Positions 39,401 to 47,050 of a DNA stretch of 64,000 bases are shown here, one piece after another; position 1 is the first letter of the stretch, and each line of letters starts with the position of its first letter. The DNA comes from Nageia nagi (taxonomy: Eukaryota > Pinophyta). The stretch is from assembly GCA_050084985.1 (NCBI GenBank), contig JBITNC010000002.1:23188001-23252000 (forward strand), read 5' to 3'. The position numbers and the translations under genes are program-made. Under the pieces are notes generated by a model. That model saw only the letters and a list, made by a program, of their open reading frames with translations, was not told where the DNA came from and searched no databases.

Positions 39401-42400
39401 AACTTCACAATTTGATCAACAGAAATCCGTATATCTGCTCTCCTCTTAATTTTACTGCCAAAACGTATCTCTTGACCTTCTGTGTTCCTGTCTAATCACT
39501 GCCAAAATCTCATAGAAATGACTATCTCTTGGTTTTTCTTGTTCTAAAACTGTAGCCAACTTTCTGTGTACATCTTATTGTTTTTAGTACTACACAGCCT
39601 TTCAAAATGCATTCTCTCCAAGCCTTGAAAAACGGCAGGCTTCCCAAAACTAATGTAGCCAAACTTTCAAGAGAAACCTCTTGAGCTCCTCTTCTTTCTT
39701 ACCTATAGCAAGCGACCCTTATATAAAAATAAAACCATCTTCTCAACTGTTTGTAGCAGCTCTACAAGCTTACAACAACAGTTTTTATATTATTGACCAC
39801 TTTATATAAATAATGGTCCCTTCATAAAAAACAGTTTTCTAAATCCCAAAAAGAATTTACTTCCCAGCCAACATTTTTTTTTAAAGAAAAACATTACTTT
39901 TTTTAAATAAATGACAACATTTTTGTAACGGCTCACTCACTTTTCATAGCAATCAAGAACAATTGTAAAAAGATGCCTTTAGCTTTGTAACGGATGTGCC
40001 ACATAACCACCAGCTAATGAGGCATTTTGTCAAACATTTTTTCTGCCTTCTTTATGCTTCCACGTTGCACACATTGAGGCATTTTATCAAACAATTCGCA
40101 GGCCTGTCTTTTCTGAATTTAAACACAACATTTTCTCATATTAACTCCAGAGGCATTTTGTCAAACACTTTGCATGTCAAAACTGGAAAAACTAGAAAAA
40201 AATGATAAGTTAGCATTTTGCAATTGCTTCCCTTTTGTCATTGGGTGCCGGATTGGGCAAAAAAATTAAACATATATTCACAATATATCCGGCTATCTTC
40301 ACTAAAACTTTCAGCCTCTAACTTATCACGGATTGCTTACTGTACCTCTGACAAAGTAGCCTCCGACACTGATTTCAAAGACATTTTATCAAACACTTAG
40401 CATTCAAAGAATATGCAATTTATAGGTTCTCATACTTCGGGACCTCAGATCGCAACACTCCAAAAAGCAAACTTGCTTGTTTTTGCAATCTAAAGGTGAA
40501 ACAATCATCACATTTTGAAAAAACTCATATTTAATCAACATTTTTGACATTTTATTGCTGTCCCACAAAACTGCCCAAAACTGGAAAAAGTGTTTTGGAG
40601 GCATTTTTCAGAAGCTATAACTTTCTGCTCTGATGTCGGATTGAGGCAAAATTTGAACCACCTGCTCTTCGTACAACCCTCTACTGCTGGTACAAAACTC
40701 AAGTTCTAATTCATCTCTGAATGCACACGGTAACTCTTGCAAAATAGCAACTTGCAAAATGGCAACTTTGTCCAATAATACACAGCCAAAAAAAAGAAAC
40801 AAAAAACACAAGCTTTGCCATTGATGCATCGGCAAGGCAATCAGTCGTTCCAATGCTGCATCCACACTTGTTAATATCAAACAAACTCACGTACATCAAA
40901 TTAGACTAACAAACACAGTCCTTGTGCATTGTGATCACTTTGACGATTTTAGCATTTAACGCTTTTTGCACCTTTACACAAACTGTCACCTTCAACCAAG
41001 CAACAAACCAAAACTCACAAACTGCCACCTTCAACCGAGCAACAAACCAAAACTCATGCACACTGAAAGTACTTATGCAACCGCTGAACAAATCTACCAA
41101 AGTGTGTTGGCAACAATGACAATATTGCCACTGCACCTTGCTTAACAGAAAGAAAATATATTAATGTTTGCGGGTGACCAAAAGCGGTAATGAGATTGTG
41201 AGGTACAAATGTATAAAGCAACATCTAGGGCCCTAAAGGTCCTTCACAAGAAACAAACTAAGAAGTACAATACAAAAGTACAATAGAAGGCTAAACTTTA
41301 ACAATGAGTACATAATCAAATATTAAAACAAAATAGATAAGATCAATCGGGAGAGGACTCTCATTTGATGAGCTCCCCTCGGGCTGTGGTCATTGTCATC
41401 TCGATCGGAGTTAAAGAAGGATGTGATCCGTTGAGATTATAGAGGAATAAGGTTAGCACAAATTCGTTGTCTGGTACATCGAGTAAATGGAAGAGGGTCA
41501 TCTCTCCTCTTACGATCTTCTTTCTTTGAGGATGCTCAAAAGAATGAAGTAATCAGATGATCACCTGTCGGGAGTTGGGTGTCATGCAAGAGACATTTCC
41601 TGAGAAGGAACGCCTCTCTGATATAGAGTGCCACACAATGTTGATCTAGATACAAAAAGAAGATTGAGATTGAGCTATGGGAGTCACGAAGAGGATGTTT
41701 GTGAGCAAGGATTGGAATGTTGAGAATGTTGCTAGATATCAACTCTTCAATGAGTGGCAAAAGGTGTATGACTATGCTTTTGAGGAGCCCTTATTTACAA
41801 CCATGGATGAGGCCATTAAGGTAGAAGATTAAGTCTTTAATTTAATTTAATTATTTATTTGAATTGTTTTTCCATTTGCGAAATTTAAATTGTAATTATT
41901 TATTTATTTATTATTATTATTTTATTATTAATCCTTATTCAAGTATTAGAATCTTTGGTGAGGGTTTACTATTGTGTTGATGGAGAAAAATCAGCAATGG
42001 CATATGTATACGAGTCTATGGATAGAGAAAAAAGAGGTAATTGACTCATTTTATAATTATTCCCAGTCCAAGAACAATACCATTTGTGAAATTATTGACT
42101 GAAGATGGACTTCTCAACTCCATAGCCCACTTCATGCAATAGAGTACCACCTCATCCCCAATTTTTTATGCTAATTCCTTTAATGTGGAGTTTGGACTAT
42201 GAGATGATGGTGGGCCTTCAACAATGCATTGATCGCAGCCTAATGAGGAAATCTGCAGTATGATACAGGAGGAGCTCTAGGCTTATAAGAGATGTGGGAG
42301 AATCCTTCTCACATCCTTGCATTGCATTCCAGTGAGGTCAACTGTCTTTTGATTTTGTTTCACATGTGAAGTATTACATTGTTTTTTCTTGGCTTTTTCT

Positions 42401-45400
42401 AGATTTATGGTGGGAGGACTTTGGTGCATATACAACCAATCTATAGCACTTCACCATCAAAGTTTTATGGCAACCATGCATTGCTTTAGGTTGTGAGGGC
42501 AATTGAAATGTTTTTGAGCACATACACTCCAAGTAGCATAACAAACTTACACAACAAAAGTTGAATGATCTTGTTTTTGTTCATTACAAACCTTTGCTTC
42601 TACCATAAACAAATTGCAAGATCAATTAGTGAGGCCATTGACATAGATAAAATTGATCCATCATCTGAATGGATCACAAAGCAAGAGTAGGAGCAGTAAC
42701 AATATCTTCTTTTCCCCATGGATCATTTTGAAAACATGGGAAAATTAATAAGCAAGGTACAAGAAGAGGCATGGGCATCCACACAACCATAAAGGTAGCT
42801 TAGAGCTTATGCTAGGGCAAAGTACAAATGCATTGCAAAATATTGAGGCATCGTAATGAGTCATGACACTTTTTGTAATTTGTATTTTGTACTTTTTATA
42901 TTATAAGTAATTCAAGAATATGTCCCATCCTCTTCATGATATTTTTGAGTTATTAGCTTGTATCACTTGCACTATTAATGTTTTATTTATATAATGTTAA
43001 AATTTAATTATTTTTTTTTTAATGAAACATTGCATTTTCATCAATTTTTTTTGGCTGAGCTTTTGTTGAGTCTCGAGTTTGAGGCTTAAGTTGGCTTTGT
43101 TGAGTCCGAGCTGAGTTTCTCTACTATGTTAGAAACCATGCATGGTTTCTCATTTGGGCTTGGGATGGATATTGTGACATACATGTATTTTACAAAAGGA
43201 GTGATACTCAGCTATTGTATTGTAACCATTGTGTTGGCGATTACTGAATAATACATTGAGTGCTCCTTTGTTGCTAGGTTTTTTCACAAAAGGGTTTTCC
43301 CAAGGTTCAAACTACGCCCTATGCATTTTTAAAGCATTGCATGTTATTGCAGAAAATTTGCAGGTTGAAAATTCTTGCTGAAATTGTTAGATCCTAGTCT
43401 CTTTTGTTCTCCTTTTCTTTAAAGATTTGGTAGGAAGTTTTTCCTCATTTTATCTGGCTTCCTTTCATACTTCCATCCATTTTTGCACTACTTACTATTT
43501 TGGCTCCTCTACGTCATTTTCCTTTCTGTCCATTATCTGCATTGTTCCTAGAACCTTCTTCTTTACCATGTTGATCATCTGCTTCTCTCCTACAAGGCTG
43601 TCTAATTTACAGCATGCTTCTATGCCCTTGGTAATCTAATTTATCTCTAGCTATACCATCTTTTACTTGTTCTGTTTTGTCCATCTGGTGTCTTTTCCAA
43701 AGCTTCTTTTCATTTTTCAATTTAATCCAAATGTTTCCAATCTCAGTAGTAATTGCAATTCCATTAATAGTCCAAAATTTCATGTTGTTTTAGCTGTTCC
43801 TTTCAGTTTGTGCATTCTTTGTCAGTAGTTTCTTGCTATCAACGATTTTCCATCATTTCTTGTAACTACAATTTTGAAAAATATAAGGAAAATGAACTTC
43901 CTAATTTTGTACCTTAACTCATTTTGTATTTTTCTGATCACCATAATCTCATCTGACAGTCAAATACATTGTTATATTCATCTTCAATTCTCCCATTAAT
44001 TTTTAAACCATTTTGTTTGCTGATGGGGAAGGGAAATTGCTCATTTTGGGGCATTCATCTGCACTATGATTGCCTAATATCATATTATGTGCTAGATTCT
44101 TTTTATATATCAAATGGTTTGATTGACATCATTCTCCCTTACAGGGAGGAGTCGATGGTCCCACACAGAGGTGGGCTGCATGGGGCCTGTCTATGTTAAC
44201 CTGGTTTCTATCGGTTCTGGTCCTTGGAGGTGGGCCCTTCCACACCTTTGGGCCATGCTTCCGGCCTTGCAAGTACAGTATTAATCCCTGTGGATGCAAA
44301 AGAGCTCTAAATGTAGAGTTGGAGCCTTTGCTGAGGGTAGCCTTCTGATGAGTGCTCCACTTACAGGATTGTCAAATTTGCCAGGTTATTGTTGGTTTGG
44401 TTAGGTTCAAATGAGCACTCATCATCAGGCTACATTCAATAGTTGTTACTTGCCTACCTATAAAGTTGTGGGTCTGAATTTCACAATTTGCTGTAGAAGA
44501 AATACAAGTCCATGAGGGTTCACCCTCCGCCACTGAGCTTAGGTGCCAGCTTGGGAATGAGAAATGTTGTCACTGAATTAAGCTCTCATTCTTTCTTCTC
44601 TTCGTAAAAATATGCCTCCTGTAATCTGGTTGTATTTTATTTCCCCTCTTCGTATGTGCAATTTTTGGATCAATCTAAAGATAAAGAGTAGAAAATATTG
44701 AGGAATATTCAGTTATTAAGATGCTTTCACTAATTCACAAACTAAATAAAAGTGAAAAATAGGTTGTATTAAGGTTTACACAATCTTCGCAAAAAACATT
44801 TTGTAGTTATTTTGCTATTTTATTTTAGCAGAAATCGTTAAATCTAAAACATCATAGACCATTGTAGAATCAACATGGTTATTTTGTTTTCTGTGATCTG
44901 GTTACGTTCTCTAACTTCTTTTTGTATTTGTGCAATAATCAACCTTTGGATTGATTTGATAGTTAAAGAGTAGAAGATCTCAAAGGATTATTCTGTTACT
45001 AAGATGCTTCCTGCAGTAATTAACAAACTACATGGTAGTTATATTTCCATTATATTCAATTAGAAATGGTTACGTCTAAACCATTTTAGATGATTCTAAC
45101 TTTTTGCATCTTATAGTAATTGAATCATGCATTGTCAAATATGTATTATAATGCGCTTTTCACTTATTCATGTACTGTCTTCGGATAACGTGTCTGACAA
45201 TTTAAGATTACAAGCCTAACAAAATATCTACCTCCAAACACTTGCTTGATATAATCTCCATTCCTCTAATGAATTGTTTTAGGATAAGTCATTTTCATTC
45301 TGTTTATTTTTTATTGATAATGACAAGCTTCCTTGAGTTGCTAATGAAAGTTACAGCTCATTTCGAAAAGTGATGCACCCAATTATTACTCAAAATGACA

Positions 45401-47050
45401 ATAAAAATCCTTGAAATGGTTTTCAAAAATAGTTCTTGCTGTGTGCTGTGTTCCTTGAAATCCCATTTGTATTAAAAAGGATTACAAATGTTATGACCTT
45501 GAAAAGGCCTTATTGCAAAAGAACCGGTAACTGAAATTTTTAGTGGAAAGCCTTTGACCAGAGATGTGACGATAAATTCAAACATAGGCCTAAGAAGAAG
45601 CAATTGTATCATTCTAACTCATTTTATGTTGTCACATGATTTTGGATTAATAGTTTTATGTCCTCATTGCCACATGATTCTGGATTAATGTTTTTGTCCT
45701 CATTGCCACATGGTCCTATAGACTCTTGGTTTCATGGACATAATTAAGACGTTTCATTTCATTTCTGACATCTTGTAATTTCACTGTACTTATTACTCTT
45801 CAAGGGAGTGTTGACTATGCTTCTATTTTTCATACAATCTTGTCAGTTGAATATTTTGACCAAATAAATATGGACTTGATGGAGCTTATATATTGTTCAC
45901 TAATTCAATACATCTCACAAATAAATGTTTTAATCAAATAAATGTTTAAATCATCCATTTTAGCAATTAGCTCAGAACCTTCCTATTTCTAATCTGAAAA
46001 CAAGAGACACACTATGCCATGATTGAAGTGTGAGGTGGAAACATTTGTTAGCTGAGGTATAATGGTTAGTCATTTTGTTTTGCTGCCATATTCTTATGTA
46101 AATAGTATTCTTTGAAATTTACATTAAAGAAACTAGTTATTAATGATTATGTCCTATATAAATTTTCTCATTACGAATGCAATATATTCTTGTTGAAGGC
46201 TCAATATTCTTTTCAATTATTTCAGGATTTGATGTTGATAGAAAAGAAGCTTTGTGATTTGAAGGATGAATTTGGAAATCAAGTTGTTATTGTTTTAACA
46301 GAAAAGGTAAGTGCCAAGCTTTAGCAAGTAGATTCAGAATTATATTGCATGTTTCTGAAGGTAACATCACATTAATGATAGACAGAAGGCTTCTGTTTGC
46401 TTCAAAATTGCCCTTCAAAACTGTCCTTTATCATGACAAATTAGAGCATAATATGTAGTGCATAGCCTGGATGGTCAAGCACATCGAATAATATGTGAAT
46501 TCTTTTTATTAAAATAAGGCTGTTTAAGTTGTTTTGCATGATTTGTTGGTAACCTAGAAATTGCAACTAGAGCATTGGGATGTTCCTATGAATTTCTATC
46601 AGGCAAATAAGGAACTTAAAATATCCATAAAGGCAAACTTTCCCATATGTAGGACAGTAAGGGTTTAATGGAGTGAATTTTGGGAAGGTGATTTAGAAGC
46701 ACATGTCAAGCACTTTGATAAGTTTGTAAATGTTTTAGTCTAAGTCCAACCCAATAAGATTATCAACCAACTGGGAACTAGGTTCTCATAGGGAGGAAAG
46801 AAGAACAATTTGGCTTCTGTGGGGCTCACTTATACATGAGAGGGGCTTGTTCCATTTTAAAATTTAATAGCATTAATGCTAGCCCAGCTTAATTGTTTTT
46901 GCCTGTTGACATGAGCAGGATTATGAAAGAAGTAATGAACTATTTTCAAAGTTTAAAGCTGCAAATATTCTTGTTCTACATTCTACTCTGGCAATTCTTT
47001 GTTCTGAAGGCGGAAGCTCAGAAGCAAGATTCAAAAAAGTGTTGCTAGAA
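8781..47050 (+). CDS. LPXK: Plant LpxK: tetraacyldisaccharide (lipid A) 4'-kinase, complete 8-exon gene
   Basis: LpxK phosphorylates the 4' position of the disaccharide-1-phosphate lipid A precursor; plants keep it in a mitochondrial lipid A-like pathway (Arabidopsis At3g20480). Joining eight exons gives 394 codons plus stop, close to the plant protein. Exons: 8781-8959, 9071-9194, 14308-14550, 16794-16943, 18125-18340, 33031-33090, 46226-46306, 46919-47050. All junctions are GT-AG; the first intron splits a codon and all others are phase 0. Visible motifs: Walker A GGNGKTP (residues 74-80), Walker-B-like DDGMQHWSLSRD (178-189), GNGRMIPRGPLRE (about 202-214), FSDHH (315-319, the FPDHH motif of bacterial LpxK) and TEKD spanning exons 7/8. 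The first about 55 residues match the plant N-terminal membrane/targeting segment. Introns measure 111, 5113, 2243, 1181, 14690, 13135 and 612 bp; the largest are packed with transposons. No disabling lesion was seen. An alternative exon 2 acceptor 3 nt upstream is possible. Confidence 0.93.
9071..9194 (+). CDS. LPXK: LPXK exon 2 (Walker A)
   Basis: Encodes the stretch from LEVPVISVGN through the P-loop GGNGKTP to SPLILTK and ends at a consensus donor GTAAGT. This exon is too short for an ORF scan but is the most diagnostic part of the family. The acceptor is GGAGAAG|GC; an AG three bases earlier would add one Arg. Confidence 0.92.
9815..9970 (+). mobile_element. tRNA-derived SINE-like element
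   Basis: A tRNA-like head contains an A-box-like TCATTTGGTAAAGC (about 9823-9836) and a B-box-like GGTTTAAGTC (about 9885-9894) about 60 bp apart, followed by a non-tRNA body. No tail or target duplication could be fixed, so the boundaries are approximate. Confidence 0.45.
9997..10235 (-). mobile_element. tRNA-derived SINE-like element, minus strand
   Basis: On the minus strand a B-box-like GTTCAAATC (complement of 10157-10165) lies near the 5' end, and the segment terminates in an A-run (complement of the T-run at 9997-10008), the layout of a SINE. The A box is poor. The forward-strand ORF of 67 codons here is incidental. Confidence 0.4.
11987..12460 (-). pseudogene. Ty3/gypsy integrase C-terminal fragment
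   Basis: A 100-codon open segment (12289 down to 11987) encodes the characteristic end of gypsy polyproteins: VFLQLQLYKQTSLK, HQKLAPKFYGSY, GKVTYKVELP and IHPIFHVPYFKK. Upstream, broken coding similarity continues to about 12460 (NxMKQQVDQHKSKR-like). Protease, RT and RNase H are absent, so this is a 3' remnant. Confidence 0.85.
12790..13336 (+). pseudogene. Ty3/gypsy integrase C-terminus / chromodomain-like remnant, opposite orientation
   Basis: A decayed copy of the same region on the + strand reads ILRLQSHKQVSLKTK, KMAPKFYQQ and KVHPIFM through several stops. A chromodomain-like tail (KELRIKLKALQKRDATCELD) follows at about 13220-13310. It runs into a purine tract and the LTR that follows. 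Together with the minus-strand fragment it gives two gypsy 3' ends in opposite orientation within one intron. Confidence 0.75.
13337..13700 (+). mobile_element. Ty3/gypsy 3' LTR (3' boundary approximate)
   Basis: Starts TGTAGTGAACCC directly after GAATGAGGGCA, a purine-rich tract that follows the gypsy coding remnant. A TATA box, CTATAAATAGG, lies at 13459-13469. The 3' boundary could not be set from a CA terminus. Confidence 0.55.
14308..14550 (+). CDS. LPXK: LPXK exon 3 (Walker-B-like motif)
   Basis: 81 codons in phase 0 from GYAGGDETKMLQRHL to IILDDGMQ. The acceptor is CTTGTAG|GG and the donor GTAAGC. The conserved GYxGGDE after the exon 2 lysine and the DDGMQ end fit LpxK. The ATG at 14335 is internal, not a start. 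Confidence 0.93.
14551..16793. other. LPXK intron 3
   Basis: 2.2 kb of AT-rich intron with no recognisable transposon domain or repeat; short ORFs here look incidental. Confidence 0.7.
16794..16943 (+). CDS. LPXK: LPXK exon 4
   Basis: 50 codons in phase 0, beginning HWSLSRDLEIV (continuing DDGMQ from exon 3), then GNGRMIPRGPLRESLESLRRAD and ending VLHHADL. Acceptor GACAG|CA, donor GTATGT. The GxGxxxPxGPLRE block is a strong LpxK signature. Confidence 0.93.
17320..17601 (+). repeat. 141-bp tandem duplication in LPXK intron 4 with an exon-like core
   Basis: Two nearly identical 141-bp units (17320-17460 and 17461-17601). Each contains TTCTGTATAG followed by an 81-nt block. In unit 1 that block is followed by GTAATT, so it looks like a spliceable mini-exon (17380-17460), open in one frame for 27 codons. 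In the LpxK frame it meets TGA at its third codon. Unit 2 has a TAA in the open frame and has lost the GT donor. Confidence 0.8.
18125..18340 (+). CDS. LPXK: LPXK exon 5
   Basis: 72 codons in phase 0, from ISDEKHQYIRAVLKDLL through VPLIAVHNMVVLCVSGIG to CPESLSLTMKK. The xVLCVSGIGxPE block corresponds to the FAGIGRPE-type motif that opens the LpxK C-terminal domain. Acceptor TTCAG|AT, donor GTAAAA. Confidence 0.92.
19115..19805 (-). repeat. Dispersed repeat, inverted partner of 41143-41697
   Basis: The reverse complement shares recognisable stretches with 41143-41697: a GGTGACCAAAAGCG block, AGAGTGCCACACA and GGGAGTCACG/TAGGAGTCACG occur in the same order and spacing. The strand is set by a 77-codon open segment (19348-19115). 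The local base composition is more GC-rich than its surroundings. Probably part of a retroelement, but no domain is recognisable. Confidence 0.65.
20291..20311. repeat. (TA)n microsatellite
   Basis: Short uninterrupted TA run of about 21 bp. Confidence 0.9.
20500..20880. repeat. Triplicated ~122-bp repeat with (TA)n tips
   Basis: Three near-identical copies (about 20501-20632, 20633-20755 and 20756-20880). Each starts with a TATATATATAAACCAGATCA-like stretch, then GATGACATTTAATAGAAA, a TTAATTATTAATTAATCATAG core and CATACTAAGATAAAA. Copies differ by a few substitutions and by TA-run length, so the expansion looks recent. Confidence 0.85.
21467..21700 (-). pseudogene. Truncated hAT transposase fragment
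   Basis: The 77-codon open segment contains EGLVQILRMVDDDKPCMGFVYEDMDRAK. This matches in layout LVRVLKIVEGEEESPMGYLYETMEKAK of the nearby hAT, the segment between the DUF659-like and dimerisation regions. It lies beyond the 3' end of that hAT's coding region, so it is a separate truncated copy or a rearranged piece. Confidence 0.6.
23801..26978 (-). pseudogene. Unrecognised long ORF (~1,050 codons, decayed) of the nested element
   Basis: Consecutive minus-strand open segments join into one long protein with frameshifts near 26750 and 26415 and a few stops. It starts at 26978 (MASSKSNSAQDYAQNLEYIK). The best-preserved stretch is 26296-25337 (319 codons; FFIHHQYYSYIRLYGSII, LPRYVSNRMLLMKMMRQL, Lys/Arg-rich tail). 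A hydrophilic linker follows. A segment with coiled-coil character (LLKEKEIKSLKEELATQRR) lies at about 24560-24410. The last open segment is 24193-23801. I do not recognise the family: it shows no RT, integrase, protease, zinc knuckle or transposase signature. A gag-like or other element-borne protein is possible. Confidence 0.6.
27191..27199 (-). promoter_or_regulatory. TATA box of the nested element
   Basis: The complement reads CTATAAATA, a strong plant TATA box, about 213 bp upstream of the inferred ATG at 26978 and on the same strand. This supports transcription of the unknown ORF from inside the element. Confidence 0.55.
27354..28208. repeat. Array of ~7 imperfect 50-60-bp palindromes
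   Basis: Repeated hairpin units share a GCGCATGC edge and an AAAGACAAAATTTTGTCTTT centre. The first (27354-27405) has perfect 11-base outer arms, CTAGCGCATGC and GCATGCGCTAG, around AAAGACAAGATTTTGTCTTT. Further units lie at about 27571-27615, 27648-27698, 27785-27839, 27925-27986, 28056-28107 and a partial one at 28168-28208. Unique sequence of about 25-165 bp separates them. Because units are palindromic they create ORFs on both strands (up to 185 codons), which are not real genes. Confidence 0.8.
30220..30480. repeat. Three ~60-bp repeats flanking the hAT start
   Basis: Three copies spaced 85-105 bp apart (about 30220-30280, 30325-30386 and 30411-30477) share TTTCTGATACACCAGATCAA and GCAAGTGTAGAGCATACTCT. 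They lie just upstream of the hAT transposase start, where hAT elements often carry subterminal transposase-binding repeats. That role is inferred. Confidence 0.7.
30695..30813. repeat. 67-bp tandem duplication
   Basis: Two copies of a unit containing CTCCCTTCAATGAGCTGGAC and CTTCAACACCACCTCCAAGC, starting near 30697 and 30763. The position is in the inferred subterminal region of the minus-strand hAT. Confidence 0.75.
31697..32590 (-). mobile_element. Possible LTR-retroelement remnant with PBS-like motif
   Basis: On the minus strand TGGTATCAGAACAGG (complement of about 32566-32580) resembles the initiator-Met-tRNA primer-binding site (TGGTATCAGAGC) common to plant copia elements. Two short minus-strand open segments follow (32581-32360 and 31972-31697), the second with a knuckle-like C-x-x-H / YHYWERIQ stretch. 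LTR ends were not found, so this is tentative. Confidence 0.3.
33031..33090 (+). CDS. LPXK: LPXK exon 6 (FSDHH motif)
   Basis: A 20-codon micro-exon in phase 0: LGAAYVDRVDFSDHHSFQDK. Acceptor TTCTGTAG|TT, donor GTGACA. It carries the FxDHH motif, whose histidine takes part in catalysis in bacterial LpxK. Introns of 14.7 and 13.1 kb flank it, so it is easily missed by gene finders. Confidence 0.92.
33451..33497. repeat. (AT)n microsatellite, about 47 bp
   Basis: Uninterrupted AT run. Confidence 0.95.
34826..34955. repeat. ~52-bp tandem repeat, 2.5 copies
   Basis: Units contain ATTTTGAAATCAGAAAAAGC and AAGTTGTATCACTAGGCTCA; the second and third are nearly identical and the first is more diverged. 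Confidence 0.75.
37325..37690. repeat. Three ~115-bp tandem repeats near the hAT 5' end
   Basis: Three diverged copies share a T-rich run, TTTTAAGATTCAAATTCATTG-like and CAACAGCCATCC-like cores, then ATCTGTCAATGTTTAAGG-like and AACTAGGATTTCAA-like segments. As with the other hAT in intron 5, tandem repeats sit between the terminus and the transposase start, although the sequences are unrelated. Confidence 0.65.
38890..41142. mobile_element. Unclassified insertion within the plus-strand hAT
   Basis: Begins TGTTGAACTTCGTGTGAGAC, then TGAGAGGGGGCAGTGAATCA, directly after the hAT LQSLF...LKKE block. It contains four scattered copies of a CATTTTGTCAAACA-type motif at about 40021, 40079, 40151 and 40381, but no recognisable ORF. 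TG-start and position suggest an LTR-type or non-autonomous retroelement. The right boundary against the next repeat is approximate. Confidence 0.45.
41143..41697 (+). repeat. Dispersed repeat, inverted partner of 19115-19805
   Basis: Shares ordered blocks with the reverse complement of 19115-19805 (AATATATTAATG start, GGTGACCAAAAGCGGT, ATATAGAGTGCCACACA, GGGAGTCACG). It stops where the hAT frame resumes (KRMFVSKDWN), so it forms the right part of the sequence inserted into this hAT. Confidence 0.6.
44140..44560. other. GC-richer intronic segment with an 18-bp-arm stem-loop
   Basis: The base composition is clearly higher in G+C than the surrounding intron (for example TGGGCTGCATGGGGCCTGTC). 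At 44340-44357 and 44413-44430 the arms GCCTTCTGATGAGTGCTC and GAGCACTCATCATCAGGC are inverted repeats with one or two mismatches and a loop of about 55 bp. It is probably an unclassified repeat; no ORF or polymerase III box was convincing. Confidence 0.45.
46226..46306 (+). CDS. LPXK: LPXK exon 7
   Basis: 27 codons in phase 0: DLMLIEKKLCDLKDEFGNQV, then VIVLTEK. Acceptor TTTCAG|GA, donor GTAAGT. The VxVLTEK end joins the Asp of exon 8 to make the conserved LpxK TEKD motif. Confidence 0.92.
46919..47050 (+). CDS. LPXK: LPXK exon 8 (terminal)
   Basis: 43 codons plus TAG. It begins DYERSNELFSKFKAANILVL after acceptor GAGCAG|GA and ends SSEARFKKVCC at 47050. The VLVL-type strand after TEKD matches the family C-terminus. 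Minus-strand ORFs overlapping here are shadows. Confidence 0.9.

Larger units (their letters stand above)
37740..42620 (+). pseudogene. hAT transposase remnant, plus strand, interrupted
   Basis: Blocks recognisable in order: a BED-finger-like stretch (FGGINCLKYHFGKEK) at about 37810-37870; a DUF659-side block with EDIGKLPWVLEVV, KYIYNHTWVV and ATNFVTLQSLF at about 38670-38860; an insertion (38890-41696); KRMFVSKDWN at about 41700; VDGEKSAMAYVYESMDREK at about 41975-42030; and a dimerisation-region remnant (CIALGCEGN, VFEHIHSK, LNDLVFVHYK) at about 42465-42600. Many stops and frameshifts show it is old and inactive. Confidence 0.8.
36817..43128 (+). mobile_element. hAT DNA transposon with TIRs and 8-bp target duplication
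   Basis: The left end CATAGTTGCAAAACTCGGCC (36817) and the complement of the right end, CATAGTAGAGAAACTCAGCT (from 43128), are imperfect terminal inverted repeats that continue with CGAGTC / CGGACTC. The flanks TTTGAAAC (36809-36816) and TTAGAAAC (43129-43136) match at 7 of 8 bases, the 8-bp duplication expected of hAT elements. Inside are the decayed transposase (37740-42620) and a 2.8-kb insertion. Confidence 0.75.
33091..46225. other. LPXK intron 6, 13.1 kb, with nested hAT
   Basis: Contains an (AT)n microsatellite, small tandem repeats, a complete but degenerate hAT element (36817-43128) split by insertions (38890-41696), and a GC-richer stretch at about 44140-44560. Nothing is recognised at 35000-36800, 43140-44130 or 44600-46225. 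Confidence 0.85.

Noticed and set aside
38885-41701. Target-site duplication around the insertion in the plus-strand hAT
   Set aside because: Flanks are purine-rich (GAAAG, CGAAG), so short matches are expected by chance.
8781-47050. LpxK as bacterial contamination or recent transfer
   Set aside because: Eight exons with plant splice sites and plant-type N-terminus show a resident nuclear gene.
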